Assembly: GCA_029261835.1 (NCBI GenBank)
Contig: JAJDAO010000031.1
Coordinates: forward strand, 1-64,000
Source: Deltaproteobacteria bacterium
Lineage (GTDB): Bacteria > Myxococcota_A > UBA9160 > UBA4427
Direction of reading: 5' to 3'
DNA length: 64,000 nucleotides
The notes beneath the pieces are model-generated. The model saw nothing but the letters and a program-made list of their open reading frames with translations, did no database searches and was not told the DNA's origin. A program made the position numbers and the translations under genes. This document shows, one piece after another, positions 8,946 to 18,385 of this stretch (the first letter of the stretch is position 1; each line of letters opens with the position of its first letter).

Positions 8946-10486
8946 CGCTTTTTCAAGGCTCAAGCACAGATCACGAAGCGCTCTTGGCTGACCTCGAAGC
9001 GCTCGTTACTGCGAACAGCCTGACGCTCGCCATCAATGCAGCCGGCACGGGCTACGTCGCCGGCGAGCTGATCACTGTCACGGGCGGGACGTTCACGTCT
9101 GCGGCGATCGCTGAGGTCACTACCGTCGGAGGCGGCGGCGAGGTCACTGGCATCCGCGCGCACCACGCAGGCGCGTACAGCGCGAACCCTGCGGCTACGG
9201 GCGCGGCGACGACAGCGTCGGCCTCGGGCACCGGATGCACGCTCGACACGACGCCAGCGGCGACGGGATGGGAGAGGCAGCGATTCTTGCGCAACCTCGG
9301 GCCGACTGTGATCGCGCTCGTCGTCGCCGGAACTGGCTACGCCGACGACGACATCTTGACAGTCGTCGGGGGCACGTTCACCACGGCTGCGACGATCAGG
9401 GTGACAGGCCAGACGGCCGGCGTGATCGATACGATCGCGATCGAAGATGAAGGCGACTACAGCGTGGCTCCGACCGGAACCCTGACGACAACTGGAGGCA
9501 CGGGCTCAGGCGCAACGATCACGGCGACGTTCAACGGAGTGGTGGGGCTGCGTGAACTGATCTTGAAAGGCGTCGGCAGCGGCGCCGAAGAAATCTTCGT
9601 CGGAGCGCGCAGCTACGTCGACGGAGGCGGCGCGCGAAACTGGGAACTGGCGGGATTCACGGGCTACCTTCCAGCCGAGCAGTGGGAGAATCAGACGGGC
9701 ATCAGCCCCGGACGCTACGACGACGATTTTTCCGCGCAGCGCGGCGGCGCGCATATCTTGCTCAGCAATACGACGATGCCATTCTGGCTCTTCGTCACGT
9801 CACGTCGAATCGTTTGCTGGGCCAAGGTCGGATCGACTTACTCGTCGATGCACGTCGGCCTGCTGAACCCGTTTGCGACCGTCGCCGAATACCCTTACCC
9901 GATGTACATCGCGGGCCAGACCAACGACCCGAACTTGATCTTCTCGTCGTCGGGCATCGCAAACAGCAGCATCGCCGATCCGATCACTTCGAACTCTCGC
10001 GGGCCAGGTCTGCTGCGCCTTGCAAGTGGTTCATGGGTTGACGCGCAGAACAGAACGTCGGCATCTTCGAGCGCTGATCTTCATACGCTTGTCGTGTATC
10101 CGACGGGAACGCCAGTCGCGTCGGGCGGCCCGGCTGCTGATCCGATCGCAGCCGACGACAGAGTCGTCGTGTACGGCTCTTTCGGATGGAACAGCGTCAT
10201 CCCTAACACGGGCAACCCTGGATCGCAGTCGCGCCGTTTAGTGCCTACGCCTGACTCCGTGAACGGCGACGTTACCGTTCCGATCCCATGCTCGCTCGCG
10301 CTCACCGATGGGACGCTCGGCGTCGGAATGATGGGCGAGATCGACGGGCTTTTCTGGATCAGCGGCGAGCAGGATTCCGTGATCATCTCCGAAGACACGA
10401 TCACGGTCGGGGCCGACCGATACCTCGTATTCCAGAGCGGCACGCGAACCGAGCTGTTTAGTTTCTGCGCAATGAAGGAAGAGTAA
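8942..10486 (+). CDS. Tail structural protein with GTGY repeats (first of two)
   Basis: 514 aa, ATGA overlap with the tape measure stop. The N-terminal 200 residues hold two copies of a beta repeat (AGTGYVAGELITVTGGTFTSA and AGTGYADDDILTVVGGTFTTA). The rest is a Ser/Gly/Thr-rich beta body. A shorter relative with the same repeat follows at 10490. Position after the tape measure suggests a distal-tail or fibre-related virion protein, perhaps receptor-facing. No enzyme motif seen. Confidence 0.6.
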   Translation: MTLFQGSSTDHEALLADLEALVTANSLTLAINAAGTGYVAGELITVTGGTFTSAAIAEVTTVGGGGEVTGIRAHHAGAYSANPAATGAATTASASGTGCTLDTTPAATGWERQRFLRNLGPTVIALVVAGTGYADDDILTVVGGTFTTAATIRVTGQTAGVIDTIAIEDEGDYSVAPTGTLTTTGGTGSGATITATFNGVVGLRELILKGVGSGAEEIFVGARSYVDGGGARNWELAGFTGYLPAEQWENQTGISPGRYDDDFSAQRGGAHILLSNTTMPFWLFVTSRRIVCWAKVGSTYSSMHVGLLNPFATVAEYPYPMYIAGQTNDPNLIFSSSGIANSSIADPITSNSRGPGLLRLASGSWVDAQNRTSASSSADLHTLVVYPTGTPVASGGPAADPIAADDRVVVYGSFGWNSVIPNTGNPGSQSRRLVPTPDSVNGDVTVPIPCSLALTDGTLGVGMMGEIDGLFWISGEQDSVIISEDTITVGADRYLVFQSGTRTELFSFCAMKEE

Positions 10487-10489
10487 GCG

Positions 10490-11755
10490 ATGACCGCAAC
10501 GGCATACGCAACTGGCGCTTCGAGCACGATGAGCGATTTTGTAACAGCTCTCTTTTCGTTCGCGACGACAAACGGATGGACGCAGCTCGATCTCGACACG
10601 GCGAACGGCGAAGCGTCGATGCACATCGGAACGACGCTCTTCGCGCAGTTCCGATGGGCGACGTCGAGCCCGACAAGCCTCGCGCTCTATCAGGCGCTCG
10701 GCTTCGGGCACGGGCTGGCAGTCGTTGACAGCGTTGCTGCTGGCGGCACGGGCTACGCGGTCGACGACGTGCTGACGCTGTCGGGCGGATCGCCCACCAC
10801 GGCGGCGACTGTTCGCGTGCTTACTGCGCCGGGAGGCGTTGTGGCAACGGTCGAAGTTCTCTCGGCCGGAATCGACTATGGCTCGACGCCTTCCGATCCC
10901 GTGAGCACGACCGGCGGCGCCGGAACTGGATGCACGCTTAACTGCACATTCAGAGGGACGATCGGTTCGACCCTTCCGGGCGAGTCGTGCGACGACAGCG
11001 GCAGCGGCATCGTGACGGGAACTGACGCGACACTCTCGGATCTCCGAGGCCTCGCCGACATCGGAAGCGGGCCGTACTCAAGTCACCATTTCTTCGCGGG
11101 AACGAACGCAGCCGGCGACCCCTACCTTCACGTCGTGATCGAGTTCTCTTCCGGCGTCGCGCGCCACATGGGCATCGGACACATCGAGAAGATCGGAAAC
11201 TGGAAGGGCGGCGAATACTGCTACGGAAGCTCGAACAGCGGGGCCTCTCTTTCGACTCCGAGCACAAGCCTCTGCATGCTCGACGGGCTCTTCGCGTCGA
11301 CGGGCGGAAACACGGAGCATCGAACCCCGACCATTCGGATGGAAGGCTTCCTCGACCAAGACGCGGCGGGCAAGTGGGGCGCGCTTTGGGTTCAGACGTC
11401 ATCCAGCGGCTTTCTCGACGACTCCGCCGGCAACGATCGTCAGAGAGTTCAGGGAGGATACCGAGCCGGCCCGATTGCAGCCGGGCTCGGATGGAACGCC
11501 TCGAACGTCGGCACGGCCTTTGTGCCGATGTACGACATCGTTTGCATGTACTGGGACAACGTGTCGTCGCCGAACAAGGTTGCCTTCATGGGCGCGCAGC
11601 CTGACGTAAAGGGCGTGAACGTGAAGGCGTTTACATTCGGCGAGGTCGTTACCATCGGCAGCGAAGACTGGATGCTTTTCCCGATGTCGCGCAAGGGCAA
11701 CACTGGCGATTCAAACGACTCGCTGAATGCAGGCGTTGCCTACCTCCGACCCTGA
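10490..11755 (+). CDS. Tail structural protein with GTGY repeats (second of two)
   Basis: 421 aa. Shares with the preceding protein the segment GGTGYAVDDVLTLSGGSPTTAAT and the overall plan of a short N-terminal helix, the repeat, then a beta-rich aromatic body. A diverged tandem duplicate is the simplest reading. The GAAGAG site before the ATG fits. Expected in the virion tail tip; exact role unknown. Confidence 0.6.
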   Translation: MTATAYATGASSTMSDFVTALFSFATTNGWTQLDLDTANGEASMHIGTTLFAQFRWATSSPTSLALYQALGFGHGLAVVDSVAAGGTGYAVDDVLTLSGGSPTTAATVRVLTAPGGVVATVEVLSAGIDYGSTPSDPVSTTGGAGTGCTLNCTFRGTIGSTLPGESCDDSGSGIVTGTDATLSDLRGLADIGSGPYSSHHFFAGTNAAGDPYLHVVIEFSSGVARHMGIGHIEKIGNWKGGEYCYGSSNSGASLSTPSTSLCMLDGLFASTGGNTEHRTPTIRMEGFLDQDAAGKWGALWVQTSSSGFLDDSAGNDRQRVQGGYRAGPIAAGLGWNASNVGTAFVPMYDIVCMYWDNVSSPNKVAFMGAQPDVKGVNVKAFTFGEVVTIGSEDWMLFPMSRKGNTGDSNDSLNAGVAYLRP

Positions 11756-11761
11756 CCGAGC

Positions 11762-13513
11762 ATGGCTGACTATCCAGGATTTGCGACGAACGCGGTTGCG
11801 CTGACGGACTTCGTAGGCGCGACCGCAGCCAGGTTGAAGCCGACGGGATCGCTGTCGGCTCAGGCGCTAACAGGCATCGGCCAGCCGGTGCCTGAGCTGA
11901 TCACGTCGAGCAACCTTCCTGCGCTCGGCGTGCCTGCAGGCGGTTCGCGGCAAGCGCTCACGCAGTCGAATCAGCCGCGCAACACCTACCCCGGAGACAC
12001 GCGTCAAGGCCTTGGAGCCGGCGACCCGTGGTTCGAGAAGATCATCGTTCTGCCAAAGTCGCTTGAGCTTGGCCTGCTGCTCTCGACGAGGCAGGACGTT
12101 CTCGAGTTTTACAACAGCGACCGCCGCCTAGACCATGAGCTTCAAGCGATCGTGAACAACACCGGCGGAGGCGCGAGCGTCTTATCGCCGCCGGCGCTGC
12201 CCGAGACGATCGGATCGCAGAGCAGCCTGACGCTGACGGTCGAGTCGACAGTCGACGGTCCGTCTTCCGTTGACGGCGACTTCGACTTCAGCTTCGACTT
12301 GCACCTTGTAGAAGTCCCGCTGTCGTTCACGACAATCGTCTTGTGGGCGCTGCGCCCCGAACAGGGATACGACGAGACGCTAGAGTCGCTGACAGACGTC
12401 ATTCCGAAAGTCAGCGGATCCGAACAGCGCGTAGCATTGAGAGATAACCCGCGTCAGTTCTTCGACTTCCTGCATCGGTGGCAGAGCGGCGAAGAGCGCG
12501 GGTTCTACGAAAGCCTTCTGTTCGACGCACAAGAGAGAACCTTCGGTCTTCCGGTCTGGCATGACGAGACGGAAGCGTCGTCGTCGATTGCATCGCTCGA
12601 CACAGTGATCAACGTCGCGTCGACGGACTACGCCGACTTCAGAGTCGGCGGGCTCGCAGTCATCCTCGAAAGCCAAGATGCATTCGACGTGTTGACGATC
12701 GACTCGCTGACCTCGACGACGATCACATTCTCAAGCCCCGTGATCGGAAGCTACGCGCAAGGCGCTTCAGTTCTTCCACTGCGCCAAGTGATCATGCCCG
12801 GCGCGCTGTCTGGATCGAGGTTCCCCGTAAATCTTGCCGACATTCGCATTCGGTTCATGGTGCTAGACAACGACGTCGGATCGCTTGCGAGCAGCGCCGC
12901 TTTCGATTCATTCGACGGCAAGGTTCTGCTGACGGACTTCCTTTCTATCTCGGGCACGAACAGCGAGACGTTCGAGAGAGAGCTAACGCTCATCGACGGA
13001 GCTACAGGCACGGTCCTGCAGCTCTCGGATTGGAGTCGCGGAAAGCACGGAAGGCCGATGGAGCTGTTCACGCGATCACGGCAGAGATCGTGGGAGTTCC
13101 GTCAGCTCTTTCATTTCCTTCACGGGCGACAGGTGTCTTTCTACTTGCCTACTCACGATGACGACCTCGTCCCGGTGCTGCCGCTCACGACCAGTTCGTT
13201 TGTTCTTGAAATCGCGAACATCGGATACACGGATTCGGTTCAGTCGAGGTCGCCTAAGAATCTGATCAGGGTGACTTTCGCGAACGGAGATGCGCAGCTC
13301 GTCAGAACTGTCGTTAGCTCGGCGGTCGTCGACGCTGACCGCGAGACGCTGACTCTCGACGTGGCTTGGCCCTCGACCTACGCGGTTGAAGACGTCTCGC
13401 GCATTGAGTTCATCGAACTCGTTCGTCAAGATTCTGACGTCATTACCATCTCGCACGAGCCGGGCTTTATGTCCAAGCGGTTTGCGACCTCAGTGAAGAG
13501 CCTTATCGCATGA
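11762..13513 (+). CDS. Distal tail / tail-tip structural protein
   Basis: 583 aa. The central block containing 'SGSEQRVALRDNPRQFFDF' closely resembles the 'GTEQR.ALR..PR..F.F' segment of tail-tip proteins in siphophages related to D3112/B3 and in gene transfer agents, which join the tail tube to the hub. It is followed immediately (ATGA overlap) by the DUF2163-like hub gene, as in those systems. The N-terminal 100 residues are low-complexity and may be surface-exposed. Confidence 0.65.
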   Translation: MADYPGFATNAVALTDFVGATAARLKPTGSLSAQALTGIGQPVPELITSSNLPALGVPAGGSRQALTQSNQPRNTYPGDTRQGLGAGDPWFEKIIVLPKSLELGLLLSTRQDVLEFYNSDRRLDHELQAIVNNTGGGASVLSPPALPETIGSQSSLTLTVESTVDGPSSVDGDFDFSFDLHLVEVPLSFTTIVLWALRPEQGYDETLESLTDVIPKVSGSEQRVALRDNPRQFFDFLHRWQSGEERGFYESLLFDAQERTFGLPVWHDETEASSSIASLDTVINVASTDYADFRVGGLAVILESQDAFDVLTIDSLTSTTITFSSPVIGSYAQGASVLPLRQVIMPGALSGSRFPVNLADIRIRFMVLDNDVGSLASSAAFDSFDGKVLLTDFLSISGTNSETFERELTLIDGATGTVLQLSDWSRGKHGRPMELFTRSRQRSWEFRQLFHFLHGRQVSFYLPTHDDDLVPVLPLTTSSFVLEIANIGYTDSVQSRSPKNLIRVTFANGDAQLVRTVVSSAVVDADRETLTLDVAWPSTYAVEDVSRIEFIELVRQDSDVITISHEPGFMSKRFATSVKSLIA

Positions 13514-14343
13514 CTTTTGTTTCATTCGAAGGAAGCTCTGAGTCCGGTCGGCCGATCGAGGTCTATAAGTTCTCGATCGCTGGTACAGAGTACCGATACA
13601 CGTCGTCTTCGGTGGCAGTGACCGTTGACTCTCAGGTCTATGAGCCTCTCGCGATGAAGCGGAATCAGATGCTTCAGAGCAGCGACAGGCGAAGCGGTAC
13701 GGTCGACATACAGGTTCCCGGCGGGAACGAGTTCGCACGCCTCTTCATCTCGGTCGTCCCGGCCAAGCAAGTCGTCATGACGGTCCGCAGGTTCCATCCT
13801 GACGACCTTCCGAACCCCGAAGTCGTCGGTCTTTTCTCGGGCAAGGTCAAGCTGGTGAAGTTCTCTGCGAACGGGATGCTTGCGACGATCAGCGCGCGAC
13901 CAGACATCGCAGCGGCGGCGCGCGAGTGGCCGTTCTACAAGCACACTGGCGGATGCAATAACGACCTGTACGACCACGAGTGTCAGGTCAGCGAGACAGA
14001 TCCGGCGTTTCGCGCGTTCGACTTCACGGTCACGGCTGTCTCTGCCGACGGTCGCGACATAACTGTTCCGGGGCTCGCGTCCGGGTACGCGTCCGAGTGG
14101 TTTACCGGCGGCTTCGTCGAACTTGTCACGCCGAACGACCTGCGCCTTGTGCTCTCTCAGGCGGGCGACGTGCTTACGATGCTGCTTCCATTCGGCGAGT
14201 CGATCGTCGGCCGCAAGGTCAACGTCTTCGCTGGATGCGCGCACGACGTGACCGACTGCTCAGTGAAGTTCTTGAACTACGCCAACTATGGCGGAGACCC
14301 ATACGGCCCGAAACTGAATCCGTTCCTGACTGGCATTACATAA
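13510..14343 (+). CDS. Baseplate/tail hub protein, phage BR0599 / DUF2163-like with Fe-S-type cysteines
   Basis: 277 aa. The end reads CAHDVTDCSVKFLNYANYGG and then NPFLTGI, the hallmark of the DUF2163/BR0599 hub-domain family. Four cysteines in the pattern GGC...HEC...GC...DC lie in the C-terminal half. In lambda gpL and gene-transfer-agent hubs, equivalent cysteines bind a [4Fe-4S] cluster. That cluster is inferred here from spacing. Starts inside an ATGA overlap with the previous gene and ends in TAATG with the next. Confidence 0.8.
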   Translation: MTFVSFEGSSESGRPIEVYKFSIAGTEYRYTSSSVAVTVDSQVYEPLAMKRNQMLQSSDRRSGTVDIQVPGGNEFARLFISVVPAKQVVMTVRRFHPDDLPNPEVVGLFSGKVKLVKFSANGMLATISARPDIAAAAREWPFYKHTGGCNNDLYDHECQVSETDPAFRAFDFTVTAVSADGRDITVPGLASGYASEWFTGGFVELVTPNDLRLVLSQAGDVLTMLLPFGESIVGRKVNVFAGCAHDVTDCSVKFLNYANYGGDPYGPKLNPFLTGIT

Positions 14344-17231
14344 TGGCTATCTGGGCATTCGCATACCTGATCGGATCGCTTCTTCTGCAGGCTGCTGTCA
14401 CTCCGAAGTCGGCCGTAGAAAGCGCTAAGCCAGCCGGCGACGGAGACTTCGATTTTCCCACGATCGAAGAAGGCCGCGAGTGGGCGCATCTCTGGGGCAC
14501 TGTGCTCGTCGGCGGTCCCGCCCTTCTGTGGTGGGGCGATCGAAAAGAGAAGGCGATCAAGCAAGATTCGGGCGGACTGTTTTCGAGCAGCAGCACGACG
14601 ACAGGCTTCAAGTATTTCATCGGCATGCAGTTTGGTTTTTGCAGAGGCGGAGACTACCCCGTCGACGAGATGCGCCGCGTCTTCATCGACGACAAGGTCG
14701 TCTATGATGGCGGCGGAGACGACCCCGTCGTCACGAACGGAGACACGTTCACGATCGACAAGCCGGGCCTCTTCGGCGGCGACAAAGTCGGCGGAGCTGG
14801 TGGCGTAAAGCTAACGATGGAGTTCTTCGACGGGCGCCGGACTCAGGCGCCATCGACTTACCTCGCGCCGTTCCAAACCGAGGCCGGGCAACAGATCACC
14901 TACACGTCGCGATGCTTCATTGCGAACGCGGAAAAGCGCGGCTACGTCGGCAACTCCCCGAATATCGCGGCATGGAAAGTCGAACTTCGCAGGACTCCTA
15001 ACCCGCTTTCGATTTCATCGGCCGTGGTGAACACGCTCGACGCAAACCCGATGAACGTCATCTATGAAGTCTTGACTAGCAAGGACTTCCCGCTGCGTCG
15101 CCCGGTCTCCGAAATCGACATCGCGAATCTAAAGGCCGTCGGAGAGACCTTGCTCACGGAGGGTAATGGGTTTTCGATGATCGTCGACCGCAAGGAAACT
15201 GCGGATGACATGATCACTCGCATTCAAGACCAGGTCGACGGCGTTCTTTACCGAGACGCGATTGACGGCGTCTACCGCTTCCAGCTCGCGCGCGCCGACT
15301 ATGACCTGATGACAGTGCCCGAGATCAACGACGACAACATGGTGGAGCTTGTCGAGTTCGGGCGCTCGACATTGGAAGAGACGTCGAACGACGTGCGCGT
15401 CGGATTCATTGACAGGGATGACGAATACAAGAACACGTTCACGCCGTCTGCGATCGACCCTGCAAACATTCGGCGTCGCGCCGGCGAGCGGTCGGCGATT
15501 GCGCCGAAAATGCCGGGCGTCAAAGACAAGGGCCTTGCCGCCAAGATTGCTTGGCGCAAGCTGCGCGCTCTTTCGGTTCCTCTGGCTAGCGGGTCGGTAC
15601 TCGTCGACCGCAGCTTCTATGCGACGAATCCGGGAGACGTGCTCGCCTTCACGAACGCGCGTCTAGGGATCACTCGACTTCCGATAAGAATCACGCGCAT
15701 CGATCTCGGCGACTTGGTCAGCGGTACGATCCGACTCGACTTCATGCAGGACGTGTTCTACAGCGCCGAGGCATCCGGCAGCGGCGCTCAGATCTCGCTC
15801 TGGGATCCGCCTGTTGATGTGCTTGTCGGCTTCCCTGTTGCGCAGCAAGTCGCCTTCGAGGCGCCGCGCGCCCTTCTCGCGCTTGATCCGGCGACGCCGG
15901 ATCCCCACGTCGCAAAGATCTGCGCCGCAGCACGCGACGTGGGAGCGGAGTCGTTCGTCAAGATCTTCGCGCGCACGAATCCGTCGACGGCTTCCTTCTC
16001 GGGCACTCCTGTTGAGATCGGCGAAGTGCTTGGCTTCGCCCTAATCGGGCAGCTCGTTGCAGCGCTGCCAGCAGGCTCCGCCTATCCGATCAACTCGCTA
16101 GGCGTTGTCGCAACGCCTAGCGAGGAAGAAGACATCTTAGAAGCCTTCCCTGCAGCCGTAGGCGAGGCCGAGGCCGGCCAGGGCCTCTCGACGCTGCTGC
16201 TGATCGACGACGAGTTCATGCTCGTGAGCGGCTCCGTTACAGCGCCCTCTGACATCAGCATTGACGGAGTGTGGCGAGGCGCGCTCGATTCAGTGCAAGC
16301 CGACCACTTGCTCGGAGCGAACGTGTTTGCGCTCTTCGTCGGGATGAACATTAGCAGCAGCTCTCTCGCGAGCGGCGACCACGTTGAGATCCGCCTGACG
16401 CCGAACTCGCAGCTCACTGAACTCGATCCTCTCGATGCCGGTGTGACAGCGATCGTTCTTCAGATGAGCGATCGCGCGAAGCGACCTTACGCGCCAAGCG
16501 AGCTTTCTCTGAACGGCGCGCGCTTCGGCAGCACGGTAGCGCTCGAAGGCGGCGGCGGCGCCGGCGAGGCCGAGGGAATCGACGTTTCTTTCTTGCGGCG
16601 CGACTTCAGGTCTCCCGATGAAGTCGCGCAGCTCGGCGCAGATGCAGGGACGCTGTTCGCGGACTTCCCGGCTGCGAACAACACGACGCACGAGGTCGAG
16701 CTGATCAACGACCCCGACGGCTCGCCGGCGAGCCTGATGACTGTCGACTTCGGATCGCTGATCACGAACGCGATCACGGCGCTCTCAATCCTGAAGGCGA
16801 CTGACGGCGCCTTGCCGACACGCATGGAAGTTCGCATTCGTGCCGTGCATGATTTCGAATCACTCGCCGGGCTCGAGTCTCGCGTCGACCTTGCATGGCC
16901 CTTCGACGTGACAAGCGGCCTGACAGGTCAGTTTGAGTTCGGCGCCCTCGATAACGGCGACATCTCCGCGCTCTACACTGCCACCGACGCCGGATCGCAT
17001 GCGTTCACGCTGTCGACGGCGTTCTCTGTCGGCGACGTCGAGTTCAGGCTCAACGCAGGGTCGTGGACGACGCTCATCGCTGCCGGTGGCACTTCCGGCA
17101 GCGTCGCTGGCGTGGTCGCGACCGATACGATCGAGATCAGGCACTTGAGCACAGACTCGGCAACTGAGAAACTGCTCAGCATGAACGCTCCCGCTTCTGC
17201 GCAAGACGGCTTCGCCGTCGTATTCACATGA
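14343..17231 (+). CDS. Central tail hub / tail fibre protein
   Basis: 962 aa from the ATG at 14343, chosen because it overlaps the upstream stop; the track's start at 13980 lies inside the hub gene. The N-terminus has a hydrophobic helix, then FDFPTIEEGREWAHLWGTV and GPALLWWGDRK, the 'EG..i..vwGT..i.gP...w.Gd' pattern of large tail proteins in B3/D3112-like phages. Residues 280-500 resemble the gp27-like hub region, and the C-terminal 350 residues are beta-rich and fibre-like. Probably the central straight fibre that makes first contact with the cell. Confidence 0.75.
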   Translation: MAIWAFAYLIGSLLLQAAVTPKSAVESAKPAGDGDFDFPTIEEGREWAHLWGTVLVGGPALLWWGDRKEKAIKQDSGGLFSSSSTTTGFKYFIGMQFGFCRGGDYPVDEMRRVFIDDKVVYDGGGDDPVVTNGDTFTIDKPGLFGGDKVGGAGGVKLTMEFFDGRRTQAPSTYLAPFQTEAGQQITYTSRCFIANAEKRGYVGNSPNIAAWKVELRRTPNPLSISSAVVNTLDANPMNVIYEVLTSKDFPLRRPVSEIDIANLKAVGETLLTEGNGFSMIVDRKETADDMITRIQDQVDGVLYRDAIDGVYRFQLARADYDLMTVPEINDDNMVELVEFGRSTLEETSNDVRVGFIDRDDEYKNTFTPSAIDPANIRRRAGERSAIAPKMPGVKDKGLAAKIAWRKLRALSVPLASGSVLVDRSFYATNPGDVLAFTNARLGITRLPIRITRIDLGDLVSGTIRLDFMQDVFYSAEASGSGAQISLWDPPVDVLVGFPVAQQVAFEAPRALLALDPATPDPHVAKICAAARDVGAESFVKIFARTNPSTASFSGTPVEIGEVLGFALIGQLVAALPAGSAYPINSLGVVATPSEEEDILEAFPAAVGEAEAGQGLSTLLLIDDEFMLVSGSVTAPSDISIDGVWRGALDSVQADHLLGANVFALFVGMNISSSSLASGDHVEIRLTPNSQLTELDPLDAGVTAIVLQMSDRAKRPYAPSELSLNGARFGSTVALEGGGGAGEAEGIDVSFLRRDFRSPDEVAQLGADAGTLFADFPAANNTTHEVELINDPDGSPASLMTVDFGSLITNAITALSILKATDGALPTRMEVRIRAVHDFESLAGLESRVDLAWPFDVTSGLTGQFEFGALDNGDISALYTATDAGSHAFTLSTAFSVGDVEFRLNAGSWTTLIAAGGTSGSVAGVVATDTIEIRHLSTDSATEKLLSMNAPASAQDGFAVVFT

Positions 17232-17584
17232 GCCAAGGCCAAGACGGCGAGGGCGTGACTGTGCTTCCATCGTGGCTCGTGAAGTCGATTGTCGGAACGG
17301 TCATCGTTGCGGTTCTCGGCGCGAGCGGATGGCTTGTCGAGCGCTTGATGGACAGCGTCGACGAGCTTACTCGCGGAGTTTCAACGCTGAACACGTCGGT
17401 CAACGTGCTGACCGAGAAGCACGGCAGCATCGCCGACGCAGCGAAGAGCCGCTCGGACGGCGTCGACAACAGGTTCAGCGGCCTAGAGTCGCGCATTGAT
17501 GCGAACGACTCGCTTCTAAGGTCTCTCGAAAACCGCGTCACGGTCAATGAGACCGTCTTGAAGGAAGAGCGGGAGCGCAGATAG
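17228..17584 (+). CDS. Small membrane protein with coiled coil (holin / XhlA-like candidate)
   Basis: 118 aa. One clear transmembrane helix at residues 16-36 (WLVKSIVGTVIVAVLGASGW) is followed by a long heptad-like helix to the end. This plan is shared by haemolysin XhlA-type lysis accessory proteins and some spanins. ATGA overlap with the tail fibre gene places it where lysis genes often lie. No endolysin neighbour was identified, so the lysis role is inferred. Confidence 0.55.
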   Translation: MSQGQDGEGVTVLPSWLVKSIVGTVIVAVLGASGWLVERLMDSVDELTRGVSTLNTSVNVLTEKHGSIADAAKSRSDGVDNRFSGLESRIDANDSLLRSLENRVTVNETVLKEERERR

Positions 17585-17593
17585 TTTTTTTTG
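17582..17593 (+). other. Poly-T tract after membrane-protein gene
   Basis: TAGTTTTTTTTGG: eight consecutive Ts overlapping the stop of the upstream gene. A T run is unusual in this GC-rich sequence. No good hairpin precedes it, so it is not called a terminator. Confidence 0.35.
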
Positions 17594-17629
17594 GTGTCCG
17601 AGAGATGGGGAAAAGTGCTCTTTACCAGC

Positions 17630-17932
17630 ATGCGGCAAGTGATTCTCGTGCTGGTATCGTTCGCGCTTCTCGGAGGCGCGATTATTTACGCCTCGGCTGT
17701 CGCGAGCAGCACGCATGCGTCGTCGGCGACGCTCGCGGCAGATCTCATGCAGATGGTCATGGAAGACGAAGCTATGCGCGAACCTGATTACAGCACCACG
17801 TTTGTTCACGATGGCGATACGCATGTCGTCGCGACGTATTGCAACGACGCGCTAAAGCCAGCCGAGACCGAGTGCGCGCGCTGGCATCTCTCGCGCGTAG
17901 AGGCACTGAAAGACGCGCTCGCTGAGGGATGA
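17630..17932 (+). CDS. Small membrane-anchored protein
   Basis: 100 aa from the ATG at 17630; the longer track version uses a TTG at 17591 right after the poly-T run. The start MRQVILVLVSFALLGGAIIY is a signal anchor. The rest is soluble and acidic with two cysteines (TYCNDALKPAETEC), as expected for a periplasmic domain. It could be an inner-membrane spanin component by position and layout, but it lacks a long coiled coil. Function unknown. Confidence 0.5.
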   Translation: MRQVILVLVSFALLGGAIIYASAVASSTHASSATLAADLMQMVMEDEAMREPDYSTTFVHDGDTHVVATYCNDALKPAETECARWHLSRVEALKDALAEG

Positions 17933-18345
17933 ACGGATTCCTTTCGCGACTCGTCGTCACCGAGACGGATAATCCGCGCGAGTGGGAACTTGTCGAGCCG
18001 CTCGCCTACTCTTCCGACTCGCTTGGCGAACTTGAAGTTCACGTCGGGTTTGTAACGGACTTCGCTTCCATCCCGCAGCCGATGTGGTGGCTGATCGCGC
18101 CATCGGGCCGGCACACGCGCGCGGCAGTGCTTCATGATTGGCTGTATGCACATCGGCCGATCGTTACGCGCCGGCGGGCGGGCGGGACATCGCGTGTCAC
18201 TCGCTCGGAGTCTGACCGCGAGTTTCATCGGGCGATGTACGCGACCGGAGTCCCGCGCTGGCGCTGCCTCGTCATGCACGTCGCAGTGCGGCTGGCGGGC
18301 TGGCTTGTGTGGCGTCGGAGGTCTATCAAGCGAATAGAAACTTGA
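17929..18345 (+). CDS. DUF1353 family protein
   Basis: 138 aa. 'VGFVTDFASIPQPMWWLIAPSG' followed by 'RAAVLHDWLY' is the signature of DUF1353, a small family common near the lysis/late end of phage genomes. Its biochemical role is unknown. ATGA overlap with the previous gene makes it the last gene of the late operon. The C-terminal part is basic with a hydrophobic stretch (VMHVAVRLAGWLVW) that may touch the membrane. Confidence 0.8.
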   Translation: MNGFLSRLVVTETDNPREWELVEPLAYSSDSLGELEVHVGFVTDFASIPQPMWWLIAPSGRHTRAAVLHDWLYAHRPIVTRRRAGGTSRVTRSESDREFHRAMYATGVPRWRCLVMHVAVRLAGWLVWRRRSIKRIET

Positions 18346-18371
18346 TACTCGCCTCGGCGACTTTCGTTCGA

Positions 18372-18377
18372 TACGAT
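18372..18377 (+). promoter_or_regulatory. -10 element of a leaderless-type promoter
   Basis: TACGAT ends 8 bases before the GTG at 18386, so the transcript would start at or next to the start codon. Upstream CTTTCGTTCG resembles the recurring TTnCATTTnTTCG motif seen before other genes. Confidence 0.4.
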
Positions 18378-18385
18378 TCGCCGCC

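Noticed and set aside
13980-17231. Start of the tail fibre gene at 13980
   Set aside because: The first 121 residues overlap the hub gene and are Arg/Cys-rich; the ATG at 14343 overlaps the hub stop and begins a normal protein.
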